From positions 1-64,000 of the forward strand of contig CALHUI010000015.1 of the NCBI GenBank assembly GCA_938039675.1: 64,000 nt of DNA, given 5' to 3'. Shown here piece after piece: positions 8,543 to 16,929 of the stretch (position 1 is its first letter; each line of letters begins with the position of its first letter). This DNA is from an uncultured Cytophagales bacterium. Lineage in GTDB: Bacteria > Bacteroidota > Bacteroidia > Cytophagales > Thermoflexibacteraceae. The notes under the pieces were generated by a model. That model saw nothing but the letters and a program-made list of their open reading frames with translations. It did not search any database and was not told the DNA's origin. Both the position numbers and the translations under genes were made by a program.

Positions 8543-9394
8543 ATGTCAGCTACATCTGAAAATATCATCGGCAAATTTTCTACTTTCCGCGTAATAAAGT
8601 TAGTAGATTTCGGGGCTTATTTAGATACTCCCTTGGGCGAGTTGTTGTTGCCTAAAAAATACATGCCCGAAGGTTTGCATCCTGATAATTACATCAAAGT
8701 ATTTGTTTATCATGACTCGGAAGACCGCCCCATAGCTACCACTTTGCAGCCCTACGCAAAGTTAGGCGAATTTGCCTGCTTGCGTGTTACGCACACCACC
8801 GATTTCGGTGCATTTCTGGACTGGGGGCTTGAGAAAGATTTGTTTGTGCCGCTGAAAGAGCAGCACCGCCCCATGCGCAAAGGGCAAGTACATGTAGTTC
8901 GTGTGAGTACCGACCCTCGAACAGGCAGACTTATAGGTATCGGAAAAATTGGCGGATTTCTTGACAAAGGCAAACCCGATTTGCGCGAAGGCGAGCAGGT
9001 TTCGCTTTTGGTTTACGAAAAAACCGACTTGGGCTACATGTGTATAATTAACAATCAGTATGCAGGTATTTTGTATCACTCAGAACTGTTCGAGCCTGTT
9101 GCAATAGGCGATAAGCGCATCGGATTTGTCAAAAAAATCAGAGAAGACGGCAAAATAGATTTGAGCTTGCGCAAGCAGGGTTTTGCAGGTATCAAAAACC
9201 AACAGCAACTGATTCTGGATGCATTGGAGCAAGCAGGCGGATTTTTGCCTTATCACGACAAAACAGCGCCGGAAGAAATCTATCAGACCTTCCAAATGAG
9301 TAAAAAAACATTCAAAGCGTTGATAGGTAATTTGTTCAAAGCCGGAAAAATTAAAATTTCTCAAAAAGGTATTAGTTTTGTAAATGAGGATTAG
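8543..9394 (+). CDS. CvfB/YitL-family S1 RNA-binding protein
   Basis: The 283 residues carry three S1-like OB folds followed by a winged-helix C-terminal domain (about 225-283), as in CvfB of Staphylococcus and YitL of Bacillus. The repeated S1 pattern is visible as VDFGAYLDT near 24, TTDFGAFLDW near 88 and the strands around 155-215. In other bacteria the family affects virulence gene expression through RNA binding; the target here is unknown. A TACCTTTA sequence, one base off the -7 consensus, lies at 8531-8538, only 4 nt before the ATG, so the mRNA may be nearly leaderless. Confidence 0.88.
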   Translation: MSATSENIIGKFSTFRVIKLVDFGAYLDTPLGELLLPKKYMPEGLHPDNYIKVFVYHDSEDRPIATTLQPYAKLGEFACLRVTHTTDFGAFLDWGLEKDLFVPLKEQHRPMRKGQVHVVRVSTDPRTGRLIGIGKIGGFLDKGKPDLREGEQVSLLVYEKTDLGYMCIINNQYAGILYHSELFEPVAIGDKRIGFVKKIREDGKIDLSLRKQGFAGIKNQQQLILDALEQAGGFLPYHDKTAPEEIYQTFQMSKKTFKALIGNLFKAGKIKISQKGISFVNED

Positions 9395-9464
9395 TCAATA
9401 ACTTTCGCGATAAGTCAAAAAAACATTTCCGGCAGCACCAGCCTGAGCTTAAACAGATAAAGCA

Positions 9465-10031
9465 TTGAACATTCAAAAATTTTACGAACAATTTCAATCG
9501 GAAGACATAGTCATGTCTTACAAGGGCAATGCAAATGGCGATTTGCTCAATAATCTCATGGATGTTGTGCAGGTAAAGCTCGCCGAAGTAGAGCCAAAAT
9601 CAAACATTAAGAAGCGGGTTTTCCATATTTTGGTGGAAATACTGCAAAACATTTATCATCATTACGGACATATCACCATTGATGATTTTTCTGACAAGGA
9701 AAGCGTTACATTTGTGCTTGCCAAAACTCAGGGAGATTATTATATTATTACCGGAAATTACATCCTGAACGAAGAAATGCCTGCTTTAAAAGCCAAAATA
9801 GACCTGATTAATTCGCTTTCATCGGAAAAGTTGAAACAGGTTTATGTGGAAACGCTTGGCAACGGCGTTATATCCGAAAAAGGAGGTGCCGGCCTTGGAT
9901 TAATAGAGATAGCACGCAAATCGGGCGGGAAACTCTTTTATGAGTTTCGCTTGTATAATAATCATCTTTCGTTCTTTAGTCTCATGGTCAAAATTCCTGC
10001 AGCTTTACCGGCCGCAGCCAAAGCTAAGTAG
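9465..10031 (+). CDS. siaB: SiaB-family protein kinase (HATPase-like)
   Basis: The protein (188 aa) resembles SiaB, the kinase that phosphorylates SiaC in the Pseudomonas SiaABCD signalling pathway. It has a GHKL-type fold with E-I-L-Q-N at residues 58-62 (N box) and a glycine-rich GGAGLGLIEIARKSG near residue 140 (G2 box). The start is a TTG at 9465: the next ATG (9513) would remove the FYEQFQSEDIVMSYKG segment that is conserved in the family. siaC follows after 5 nt. The siaA phosphatase and the siaD diguanylate cyclase are not in the window. Confidence 0.85.
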   Translation: MNIQKFYEQFQSEDIVMSYKGNANGDLLNNLMDVVQVKLAEVEPKSNIKKRVFHILVEILQNIYHHYGHITIDDFSDKESVTFVLAKTQGDYYIITGNYILNEEMPALKAKIDLINSLSSEKLKQVYVETLGNGVISEKGGAGLGLIEIARKSGGKLFYEFRLYNNHLSFFSLMVKIPAALPAAAKAK

Positions 10032-10036
10032 AAGAT

Positions 10037-10411
10037 ATGGAAAACTTTTTTCTGGAAGAAACCTCAAAAACTCCTAAACTGAGTTTTGATGTAAGCACAG
10101 GTAAATTCCTGATGTCCGGACGTTCTATACCTGAAAACTCAATTGAATTTTACAAGCCGCTGTTTGAATGGTTAGACGAGTATGTAAAAAAACCTTGCCC
10201 CAAAACCAGTTTTGATATTAAGTTAGAGTACTTCAATACAAGTTCTTCCAAGTGTTTGGTCGAAATTTTCCGTCGCTTAGAAAAAGTTACCGATGGTGAA
10301 GTTGTCATCAATTGGTTCTACGAAGAAGATGATGAAGATATGCAGGAATCGGGTGAAGATTTTAAAGAACTTATCAACATTCCAATTATCATGAATGTTA
10401 TTGAAAATTGA
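10037..10411 (+). CDS. siaC: SiaC-family regulatory phosphoprotein (DUF1987)
   Basis: The protein (124 aa) carries the signature YFNTSSSK at residues 65-72. Thr68 sits at the same place as the residue phosphorylated by SiaB in Pseudomonas aeruginosa SiaC. In that system the unphosphorylated form binds and activates the diguanylate cyclase SiaD. The acidic stretch EEDDEDMQESGED is near residues 95-107. It is 5 nt downstream of siaB and ends in its own terminator. The family call is firm; the effector here is unknown. Confidence 0.9.
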   Translation: MENFFLEETSKTPKLSFDVSTGKFLMSGRSIPENSIEFYKPLFEWLDEYVKKPCPKTSFDIKLEYFNTSSSKCLVEIFRRLEKVTDGEVVINWFYEEDDEDMQESGEDFKELINIPIIMNVIEN

Positions 10412-10412
10412 C

Positions 10413-10440
10413 AAAAGAGCCGCTGAAAAGCGGTTTTTTT
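10413..10440 (+). terminator. Intrinsic terminator after siaC
   Basis: Stem CCGCT (10420-10424) / AGCGG (10429-10433), extended by A-T and G-T pairs, has a GAAA loop and is followed by seven T. Confidence 0.82.
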
Positions 10441-10444
10441 GTTA

Positions 10445-10452
10445 TAATTTTG
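10445..10452 (+). promoter_or_regulatory. -7 element (TAATTTTG) before the coiled-coil membrane gene
   Basis: TAATTTTG fits TAnnTTTG and lies 22 nt before the ATG at 10475, directly after the siaC terminator. The downstream pair therefore probably has its own promoter. No clear -33 is visible. Confidence 0.55.
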
Positions 10453-10474
10453 CCATAATCACCCTCTTGGAATT

Positions 10475-10969
10475 ATGAGCAAACAGCCTGAAAAATATCA
10501 GGTATTTGAAAAGGAAAATGAAATACTTCGTAGCGCCAAAGAACTGCTCGCAAAGCCCGATATGTTTCCCGAGCAATCTTGGGCGAAAGAGTATGAGTTG
10601 TTGGCACAAAGCTATGCGCAGTTGCTCGGCGAAGTAAAGTTGCTCACATCTGTTAGCGACAGGTTGCAAAACAAACTCAACAAGGCTAACGAAAGCATTG
10701 CCCGCAAAAACGACGAACTCACTCAAACGCTGGAGATGCTCACCAAAGAGCGCGTCGGCAAACGGGCAACTACAATCGTTTTAATGCTTGCTGCGCTATT
10801 TTTCATCATTTCCGAATTGATAATAGACCCCCAGTTGCAGGAAGGAGCAAAAATTTTTGGCGCTTCGGGGCTTATTATGCTGAAAATTACGGTGGCCATT
10901 GGACTTAAACCCTTAGAGGTTTTATTGGAAAACTTACTTTTAAAAACAGCGGCTCGGAAAAAAATGTAG
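10475..10969 (+). CDS. Coiled-coil protein with C-terminal membrane segments
   Basis: The 164 residues fall in two parts. Residues 1-92 are a long charged helix with heptad-like spacing, probably a coiled coil. Two hydrophobic segments follow (about 98-112, TTIVLMLAALFFIIS, and about 128-143), and a basic end (AARKKM). There is no signal peptide, so the coiled coil is expected in the cytosol. I do not recognise a named family. It lies directly after siaBC but behind a terminator, and 5 nt ahead of a SirB1-like gene. A scaffold or receptor role next to SiaB/SiaC is only a contextual guess. Confidence 0.8.
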   Translation: MSKQPEKYQVFEKENEILRSAKELLAKPDMFPEQSWAKEYELLAQSYAQLLGEVKLLTSVSDRLQNKLNKANESIARKNDELTQTLEMLTKERVGKRATTIVLMLAALFFIISELIIDPQLQEGAKIFGASGLIMLKITVAIGLKPLEVLLENLLLKTAARKKM

Positions 10970-10974
10970 TTTTT

Positions 10975-11823
10975 ATGCTGAATCCAAACGAACTGAAAGC
11001 ACTTATTTCTCTTCGCGATGATGACGACCCTGAAATACGACTCCACGTAGAGCAAAAAATCAGGGAGTTAAAACAGTCAGCAAAGCTGCTGATGGAAACC
11101 GATTGGCGGAGTGTTTTGCAGGCCGATGAGCAGCAATACATCGAAGAGATGATGCATCAGGCGCACTTCGAAGAATTGTTAAATGCCTTTCGCAATTGGC
11201 AAAACGAAGACTGCGATTTGATAACAGGTTTGTGGCTGATAGCACGCTACGAATACCCCGATATTCAACTGGCAACACTGCAAAATACCATTCAGCAACT
11301 CTACGTAGAGGCATGGCTGTCGTTCAAACCCGATATGCACCCTATTGACCAAGTGCGGGAGTTTAATCACATCTTTTTCACTCGTTTCCGGTTTACTTCC
11401 AATACCACCAACTTTACTGCCGTTAGTAACTCTATGTTTAATCAAGTATTGGAAACGCGAAAGGGAAACCCTATCAGCCTTTGTGTAGCTTACATGCTGA
11501 TTGCCCGCAAGTTAGGGATGCCTATCTACGGCATCAATATGCCTAACTTGTTTATCCTTATGTACCGCTTAGATGAAAATTCTTCTTTCTATATCAACGC
11601 TTTTAACAGGGGGCGCATATACAGCCGCAAAGACATAGAAAGCTACCTGCATCAGTTGCAGTTGCCGCTTCTTTCTTCGTTCTATGAGCCTTGCGAAAAC
11701 ATTGATATTATCCGTCGGATGTTACGCAACCTCATTGTTTCGTTTGATAAGCTCGGCAAGATTGCTAAAGTAAAAGAGGTGAAACAACTGCTGGCAGCTA
11801 TTTCACCCGAAGAATCGCAATAA
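10975..11823 (+). CDS. SirB1-like transglutaminase-fold protein
   Basis: The protein (282 aa) has the core of the SirB1/transglutaminase-like family, with LETRKGNPISLCVAYMLIA near residue 159 and LGMPIYGINMPNLFILMY near 182. In most SirB1 proteins the second motif reads GVGLPGHFL; here the H of G-H-F is replaced by N-L-F, so the catalytic triad seems incomplete and a non-enzymatic role is likely. The N-terminal 90 residues are helical and acidic. It follows the coiled-coil membrane gene by 5 nt, so the two are probably cotranscribed. Confidence 0.84.
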   Translation: MLNPNELKALISLRDDDDPEIRLHVEQKIRELKQSAKLLMETDWRSVLQADEQQYIEEMMHQAHFEELLNAFRNWQNEDCDLITGLWLIARYEYPDIQLATLQNTIQQLYVEAWLSFKPDMHPIDQVREFNHIFFTRFRFTSNTTNFTAVSNSMFNQVLETRKGNPISLCVAYMLIARKLGMPIYGINMPNLFILMYRLDENSSFYINAFNRGRIYSRKDIESYLHQLQLPLLSSFYEPCENIDIIRRMLRNLIVSFDKLGKIAKVKEVKQLLAAISPEESQ

Positions 11824-11826
11824 AAT

Positions 11827-12438
11827 TTATTTCACTTCAAAATCGAAGAATAGCTCCTGCTCAATATAGCCCTTCAACCGGTCGCCGATGGCTACCGGGG
11901 CTACTCCTGCGGGTGTTCCCGTGAAAATAATGTCACCTTTTTTCAGCGTGAAGAATTTGGATACGTAGCTAATGATGGTGGCAAAATCGAACAGCATCAT
12001 AGAGGTGTTGCCTTGCTGGCGGATTTGACCATTTACCTCCAACCTGAAATTCAGATTTTTCAGGTCGGGATAATTGCTTGCCGGCACAAAATGCGACACT
12101 ACGGCCGAGTGGTTGAAGGCTTTGGAAATTTCCCAAGGCAAACCTTTAGCTTTCAGTTTTGACTGCAAGTCGCGGGCGGTGAAGTCTATCCCCAGCCCAA
12201 TTTCTTCAAAGTAGTTAGGTGCAAATTTCGGCTCAATATATTTACCTTCCTTGCTAATTTTCAGCAAAATTTCAACTTCGTGGTGAACATCGTTCGAAAA
12301 ATCGGGCAAATAGAACGGCTGATTGTCTTTCAGTAGTGCCGTGTCGGGTTTGAGAAATACAACAGGTTCTTCGTTGCGGTCATTTTTCAATTCTTCAATG
12401 TGTGCTGCATAATTGCGACCAATGCAGATAAATTTCAT
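11827..12438 (-). CDS. Fumarylacetoacetate hydrolase-family protein
   Basis: The 203 residues match the small FAH-family proteins (YcgM-like acylpyruvases and oxaloacetate decarboxylases). Visible marks are CIGRNYAAHIEEL at the N-terminus, HHEVEILLKI near residue 52 (metal-binding Glu), DFTARDLQSKLKAKGLPW near 80 and IIFTGTPAGVAP near 168. The likely reaction is cleavage or decarboxylation of a short 2-keto acid; the substrate is not fixed by the sequence. It lies 5 nt downstream of the aminotransferase gene. Its stop is 3 nt from the stop of the convergent SirB1-like gene. Confidence 0.92.
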   Translation of the reverse strand: MKFICIGRNYAAHIEELKNDRNEEPVVFLKPDTALLKDNQPFYLPDFSNDVHHEVEILLKISKEGKYIEPKFAPNYFEEIGLGIDFTARDLQSKLKAKGLPWEISKAFNHSAVVSHFVPASNYPDLKNLNFRLEVNGQIRQQGNTSMMLFDFATIISYVSKFFTLKKGDIIFTGTPAGVAPVAIGDRLKGYIEQELFFDFEVK

Positions 12439-12443
12439 TGTAA

Positions 12444-13502
12444 TTACTGTTTTGTAGGTTTAAAAGTAAGTAGAAATTCTTGAAGGGCAATCACTTCTTC
12501 TTTGGTAATAGCCGGAAAGTTGGCAATGCGGATGGTGGTGTTTTTCCACTCGCCATAGCCATTGCCCAAAATAAAGCCGCTTTTCAATGCTGCCGACTTT
12601 ATGTGTGCTATTTCATGCTCGGCGGCTTGTACCGCAATAACGGTCGGGCTGCGCACGGCAGTATTGCGAATCAGTAATGCAAAGCCTTGTTGTTCCAACC
12701 ATGCGTATAACTGCGTGGCTCTTTCTTGTAATTGTCTGTTTATCAGTTGAATAGGTTGTATACTTTCCATGAGCTTCATCAGCAGGCAGATGGCCAGAAT
12801 GTTGGGCGTGTGCGTAGTTTGGTACTGTTGCGCAAGCGGCAAACTGTTGGCAAGGCTGTTGTAATGTGTGGTAACATTTTGTTGCAAAGCGCGTTGGGTT
12901 GCCTGTGGCGAGCAAACAAGCACTGCCATACCCGAAGGCAGCCCCAAGCATTTTTGCACCGATGCAAATACGTAGTCCGTTGCTTTCCAAGGGATGCAGA
13001 TGCCGCCCAGCGAGGAGGTAGCGTCTATTGCAACAAGTCGTTCGGGATATTGTTTTTTCAGGCTAACTATCAGGTTTTCAGCAATATAAGTTCCGTTGGA
13101 AGTTTCGCAATGAGTGAGACAAATCCAGTCGGAAGCCGGCAGTTCGCAATCGGGCAGGGGGGCTTGGGGCGAATATCGGACGGAGTGTACAGTATTGCCC
13201 AGTTTTTGGCTGATGCCTGCCCACTTAGCCCCAAAAGCACCGTTGAAAACATGCGTAAAAGTATCTTTAGGAAACGATTGGGCAAGTATTTCCCAACATT
13301 CGGTGGCAGATGAGGTAAATACAACGGTATAATTGGACGGAATGGATAATTTTTTCTGTAAACCTTCTACTGACTTGCGGTAACAGGCAATAATTTCGGT
13401 ACTGCGATGGTTGCAGCTGGTAAGACCTTGTGCAAATATTTCCGCTGTCCATTGCTGCACCATGGGGTGCAATTTGGCAGGGCCGGGATAAAAAAAGTAC
13501 AT
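12444..13502 (-). CDS. Class V aminotransferase (SerC-like)
   Basis: This PLP-dependent enzyme (352 aa) has a fold type I class V pattern: FYPGPAKLHP at the N-terminus (SerC/AGT style), FTSSATECWEIL near residue 62, HCETSNGT near 133 and the PLP-lysine segment ASVQKCLGLPSG near 182. The family covers phosphoserine, alanine-glyoxylate and related aminotransferases. The N-terminus and length fit a phosphoserine aminotransferase, but no serA or serB is nearby, so I do not assign serC. It is first in a two-gene transcript with the FAH-family gene. Confidence 0.85.
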   Translation of the reverse strand: MYFFYPGPAKLHPMVQQWTAEIFAQGLTSCNHRSTEIIACYRKSVEGLQKKLSIPSNYTVVFTSSATECWEILAQSFPKDTFTHVFNGAFGAKWAGISQKLGNTVHSVRYSPQAPLPDCELPASDWICLTHCETSNGTYIAENLIVSLKKQYPERLVAIDATSSLGGICIPWKATDYVFASVQKCLGLPSGMAVLVCSPQATQRALQQNVTTHYNSLANSLPLAQQYQTTHTPNILAICLLMKLMESIQPIQLINRQLQERATQLYAWLEQQGFALLIRNTAVRSPTVIAVQAAEHEIAHIKSAALKSGFILGNGYGEWKNTTIRIANFPAITKEEVIALQEFLLTFKPTKQ

Positions 13503-13558
13503 GGCAGTTCGTCTATATCCGTTACAAATTTCTCAAATTGCACTGAAAAGAACATGTT

Positions 13559-14338
13559 ATGCTGACGGTTGTAAAAATCGGGGGTAACATCATAGATGAC
13601 CCTCAGAAATTGGCAGATTTTTTAACAGATTTTGCAGCACTCGAGGGGTTCAAAATACTGATTCACGGCGGGGGTAAAATTGCAACGCGCTTTTCTGAAA
13701 GGCTTGGCATACCTGTACAAATGCACGAGGGCAGGCGAATTACCGATGCGGAAACGCTGGAAGTAATTACAATGGTTTACGGCGGGTTGGTAAACAAGCA
13801 GATTGTTGCGGCTTTGCAGGCAAGAAAATGCAATGCTTTGGGCTTAATAGGTGCTGATATAAACTTGGTAACTGCCGAAAAGCGCCCCCTGAAAAACGGG
13901 ATAGATTACGGCTGGGTGGGTGATGTTAAAAAAGTCAATCAATTGATGCTGGTGCGCATAATTGAAGATTGTGTTGTCCCTGTAATTGCTCCTATTACTC
14001 ACGACGGCGAAGGGCAACTGCTCAATACCAATGCCGATACAATGGCGGCGGCTATTGCAACGGCGTTGGCACCACATTTTCCCACGCGTTTGATGTATTG
14101 TTTTGAGAAAAAAGGTGTGTTTACTAACCCTGACGATGAAGAAAGTGTGATTCCACGCATCAACCGTCCATTGTTTGAACAGTACAAGGCCGATGGTACT
14201 ATATCGGCAGGTATGATTCCCAAATTGGAAAATGCACTTTCTGCCGTAGAGAAAGGGATTAAAGAGGTGATTATTGCCCATGCAGATGCGTTGAACCACT
14301 TAGACAGCCCCGATTTTACGGGTACGAGGGTAGGTTAG
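13559..14338 (+). CDS. argB: Acetylglutamate kinase
   Basis: ArgB phosphorylates N-acetylglutamate, the second step of arginine synthesis. The 259-residue amino acid kinase fold shows VKIGGNIIDD at the N-terminus, the LIHGGGK substrate loop near 33, LGLIGADINLV near 98, LLNTNADTMAAAIA near 157 and SAGMIPKLENA near 219. It stands alone here, without other arg genes. Its TAG stop overlaps by 4 nt with the stop of the convergent chrA gene (TTAG at 14335-14338). Confidence 0.96.
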   Translation: MLTVVKIGGNIIDDPQKLADFLTDFAALEGFKILIHGGGKIATRFSERLGIPVQMHEGRRITDAETLEVITMVYGGLVNKQIVAALQARKCNALGLIGADINLVTAEKRPLKNGIDYGWVGDVKKVNQLMLVRIIEDCVVPVIAPITHDGEGQLLNTNADTMAAAIATALAPHFPTRLMYCFEKKGVFTNPDDEESVIPRINRPLFEQYKADGTISAGMIPKLENALSAVEKGIKEVIIAHADALNHLDSPDFTGTRVG

Positions 14339-15522
14339 AGGCGTACCATCACCCATCCTGCCAGAATGCCTCCGAGCACAATAAGGGGCGCAGAGATGTG
14401 CGTAAATTGCAACAGTAAGAAAGTAACAACGGTTACACCTATATTAAGGCTTGTGTTCGCCATCGGCTCCCACAGTAAGAAAACGGCAGCAATAACCAAT
14501 CCCGCGCTTGCTGCATTAATGCCTTCCAGCGAGGCTTTTACGGGGCGGTATTTTTTGAGTTGCTCCCAAAACGGATAGGCAAAAAATATAAACAGCGTGC
14601 CGGGCAGATTAATCCCGATGGTAGCCATGAGGCTGCCCAAAATCATGCCGCCAATGCCTTCGCTGCGCATGGTCAGCGCACCAATATATCCCGAAAACGA
14701 AAATACGGGGCCGGGCACTACCTGCAAAAGGGCATATCCTGAAAGAAACTCCGAAGAAGACAGGTAGTGCTTAAATTCCACAAATTCGTTGTACAAAACC
14801 GGTACCAGCACCTGCCCGCCTCCAAAAACCAATGCGCCGTTGCGGTAAAAATTTTCCAACAAACGAATAGGGAGCGAGCGGGTAATACCTCCTAAGGCAG
14901 CTATTCCGATAAATAGTACGGCAAATATGATGAGGTATTTCCATTGGATATTTAAAGCTGTTTTTTCTTCCCGCACAAAATCCCTGTATTTTAGCGAGGT
15001 AGCAAGGCCGGAAAGCACCATCAGTACAGGTAGCAAAAAAGGGGTGCGCAAAAAATAAGCTGCAACGGCAGCCATAAGCGTGATGAACACTGCCTCGCGG
15101 GTTTGCACCAACTTGCGAACAATCACAAAACCTGCATGTGCTACCAAACCCAAAGCAATTGGCTGCATCAATTGCGTATAAGCCCACAAATTCAGATTTT
15201 TTTGTTCATCTTGCCAAAAAATAAGCATCAGTGCAAAAGAAGTTACCAGACCGAAGGCAGGCAGCAGCCATATGGCAAGGCAAAGCAATGCCAAAAACAC
15301 TCCTCCTCTTTTATAGGCAATTGCCGTGAGGGTTTGCGTAGAAGATGGGCCGGGCAGTAACTGACACAGCGCGTTAATCTCCATCAGTGCGTCCTCGGTC
15401 AGGTAGCGTCTTTTTTCTACCAATATTTTTAAAAACAATGCGATATGTGCATGGGGGCCACCGAAAGCGCTCAGGGTCAGCCATGCGATATCACGCAAAA
15501 AAACAAGGTCTCTTCTGCTCAA
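14335..15522 (-). CDS. chrA: Chromate transporter ChrA (two-domain form)
   Basis: This integral membrane protein (395 aa) has two homologous halves, typical of the long ChrA form. The N-terminal half has AFGGPHAHIALF near residue 19 and LLPGPSSTQTLT near 50; the C-terminal half has FGGGQVLVPVLYNEFVE near 232 and VVPGPVFSFSGYIG near 268. About ten hydrophobic helices are visible. The family exports chromate by an antiport-type mechanism; many members have unknown physiological substrates. Its start overlaps the ilvA stop by 4 nt (ATGA), so it is translationally coupled to ilvA, an unusual partner. Confidence 0.92.
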   Translation of the reverse strand: MSRRDLVFLRDIAWLTLSAFGGPHAHIALFLKILVEKRRYLTEDALMEINALCQLLPGPSSTQTLTAIAYKRGGVFLALLCLAIWLLPAFGLVTSFALMLIFWQDEQKNLNLWAYTQLMQPIALGLVAHAGFVIVRKLVQTREAVFITLMAAVAAYFLRTPFLLPVLMVLSGLATSLKYRDFVREEKTALNIQWKYLIIFAVLFIGIAALGGITRSLPIRLLENFYRNGALVFGGGQVLVPVLYNEFVEFKHYLSSSEFLSGYALLQVVPGPVFSFSGYIGALTMRSEGIGGMILGSLMATIGINLPGTLFIFFAYPFWEQLKKYRPVKASLEGINAASAGLVIAAVFLLWEPMANTSLNIGVTVVTFLLLQFTHISAPLIVLGGILAGWVMVRL

Positions 15523-16796
15523 ATCAGAATAGAAAAAAGTTCAGGGCGTTCGTTCAAGTGTTCAAAGCCGACGTTGCGTTCATGCATCCTTTGCACCAAC
15601 TTTTCATAGTCGTCCGGATGATTTACTTCTATACCTATCAGGGCAGGTCCGCGATCGCGGTTATTCTTTTTAGTGTATTCAAAATGAACGATGTTATCGT
15701 TAGGTCCCAGCACATTTACCACAAATTCGCGCAATGCACCCGAGCGTTGCGGAAAACTGATGATGAAGTAGTGTTTCAGTCCCTCAAACAGCAACGAGCG
15801 TTCTTTGATTTCTTCCATTCGGGTGATGTCGTTGTTGCTGCCGCTGACAATGCAAACCACATTTTTGCCCTTGATAGCATCTCTGTGATAGTCCAGTGCT
15901 GCAATAGACAATGCGCCGGCAGGCTCAACCACAATGGCATCTTCATTGTAAAGTTGCAGAATGGTAGAGCACACCTTCCCTTCGGGCACCAGTGTTATAT
16001 CCGAAATAATTTCCTTGCAAATTTCAAAGGTGATATTGCCGACGCGCTGCACAGCTGCTCCATCTACAAACTTGTCTATTTTTTCAAGCGATACCACCTC
16101 GCCTTTTTCCATAGATACTTTCATGGCCGGTGCACCAAGCGGCTCGATGCCAATGATTTGGGTGCTTGGGCTGAGTTGTTTAAAATAACTGCCGACACCT
16201 GCTATCAGTCCGCCGCCGCCAATGGGTACAAACAGCATATCAATATTTTCTTCTGCATCTTCCAGAATTTCTACACCTACGGTGCCTTGTCCGGCAATTA
16301 CTTTTTCATCATCAAAAGGATGAATAAATACACTGTTGTGCTCGTCGCAATATTTAACGGCTTCTTTATAGGCATCATCGAAAGTATCACCGGTGAGTAC
16401 AATTTCTACATACTCTCTGCCAAAAAACTTGACTTGCTTTATTTTTTGCAGAGGCGTAGGGGTAGGCATAAAAATCGTTCCCTTAATTTTCAGGAGTTTG
16501 CACGAAAAAGCAACGCCTTGCGCATGATTGCCCGCACTGGCGCAAACCACTCCTCTGTCTAACTCTTCTCTGCTCAGGCTGCTGATTTTGTTGTATGCAC
16601 CGCGCAGTTTATAGGAACGCACTACTTGTAAGTCCTCGCGTTTCAACCAAATATTCGCTTGGTATTTTTCGGACAAATTGGCGTTGTATTGCAAAGGTGT
16701 ATGCACCACTATTTGCCGAAGTAACTTGTCGGCGTGCATAATGCGCGAAGCCGGCAACCAAGCCTGTTGTTTCACTGTTCCGTTGGGATTAATCAT
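15519..16796 (-). CDS. ilvA: Threonine dehydratase, biosynthetic
   Basis: IlvA converts threonine to 2-oxobutanoate and ammonia, the entry step to isoleucine. The 425-residue protein has the PLP lysine in VRSYKLRGAYNKI near residue 60, SAGNHAQGVAFSC near 88, the phosphate loop PIGGGGLIAG near 191 and SGSNND near 319. The C-terminal ~85 residues form one ACT-like regulatory domain, the short IlvA form, consistent with allosteric control by isoleucine. A TTTG-N22-TACATTTG promoter precedes it. chrA is coupled downstream. A long antisense open frame over this gene is not a gene. Confidence 0.95.
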   Translation of the reverse strand: MINPNGTVKQQAWLPASRIMHADKLLRQIVVHTPLQYNANLSEKYQANIWLKREDLQVVRSYKLRGAYNKISSLSREELDRGVVCASAGNHAQGVAFSCKLLKIKGTIFMPTPTPLQKIKQVKFFGREYVEIVLTGDTFDDAYKEAVKYCDEHNSVFIHPFDDEKVIAGQGTVGVEILEDAEENIDMLFVPIGGGGLIAGVGSYFKQLSPSTQIIGIEPLGAPAMKVSMEKGEVVSLEKIDKFVDGAAVQRVGNITFEICKEIISDITLVPEGKVCSTILQLYNEDAIVVEPAGALSIAALDYHRDAIKGKNVVCIVSGSNNDITRMEEIKERSLLFEGLKHYFIISFPQRSGALREFVVNVLGPNDNIVHFEYTKKNNRDRGPALIGIEVNHPDDYEKLVQRMHERNVGFEHLNERPELFSILI

Positions 16797-16815
16797 CTGT
16801 TGTCAATTGCAGATG

Positions 16816-16849
16816 CAAATGTAAGCGCATCAATGTTCAAATATACAAA
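16816..16849 (-). promoter_or_regulatory. ilvA promoter TTTG-N22-TACATTTG
   Basis: On the - strand, TTTG (complement of CAAA at 16846-16849) and TACATTTG (complement of 16816-16823) are 22 nt apart, and the -7 lies 20 nt before the ilvA ATG. A second -7 match, TATATTTG, is at 16838-16845. Confidence 0.68.
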
Positions 16850-16917
16850 ACCTTTGGCAGCATTTCCGATTCCTGCAATGACTTTGGCATCGGCCGTAAA
16901 ATCTGGTGAATCTCATG

Positions 16918-16925
16918 TAAATTTG
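16918..16925 (+). promoter_or_regulatory. -7 element (TAAATTTG) 4 nt before a start codon
   Basis: TAAATTTG fits the consensus and ends 4 nt before the ATG at 16930. If used, transcription would begin at or inside the first codons, giving a leaderless mRNA or use of the in-frame ATG at 16936. No well-spaced -33 is seen. Confidence 0.45.
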
Positions 16926-16929
16926 CCCG

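Noticed and set aside
15387-16562. 391-codon open frame on the + strand opposite ilvA
   Set aside because: It lies wholly antisense to a well-conserved ilvA, has a Cys/Phe/His-rich composition typical of shadow frames, and no family motif.
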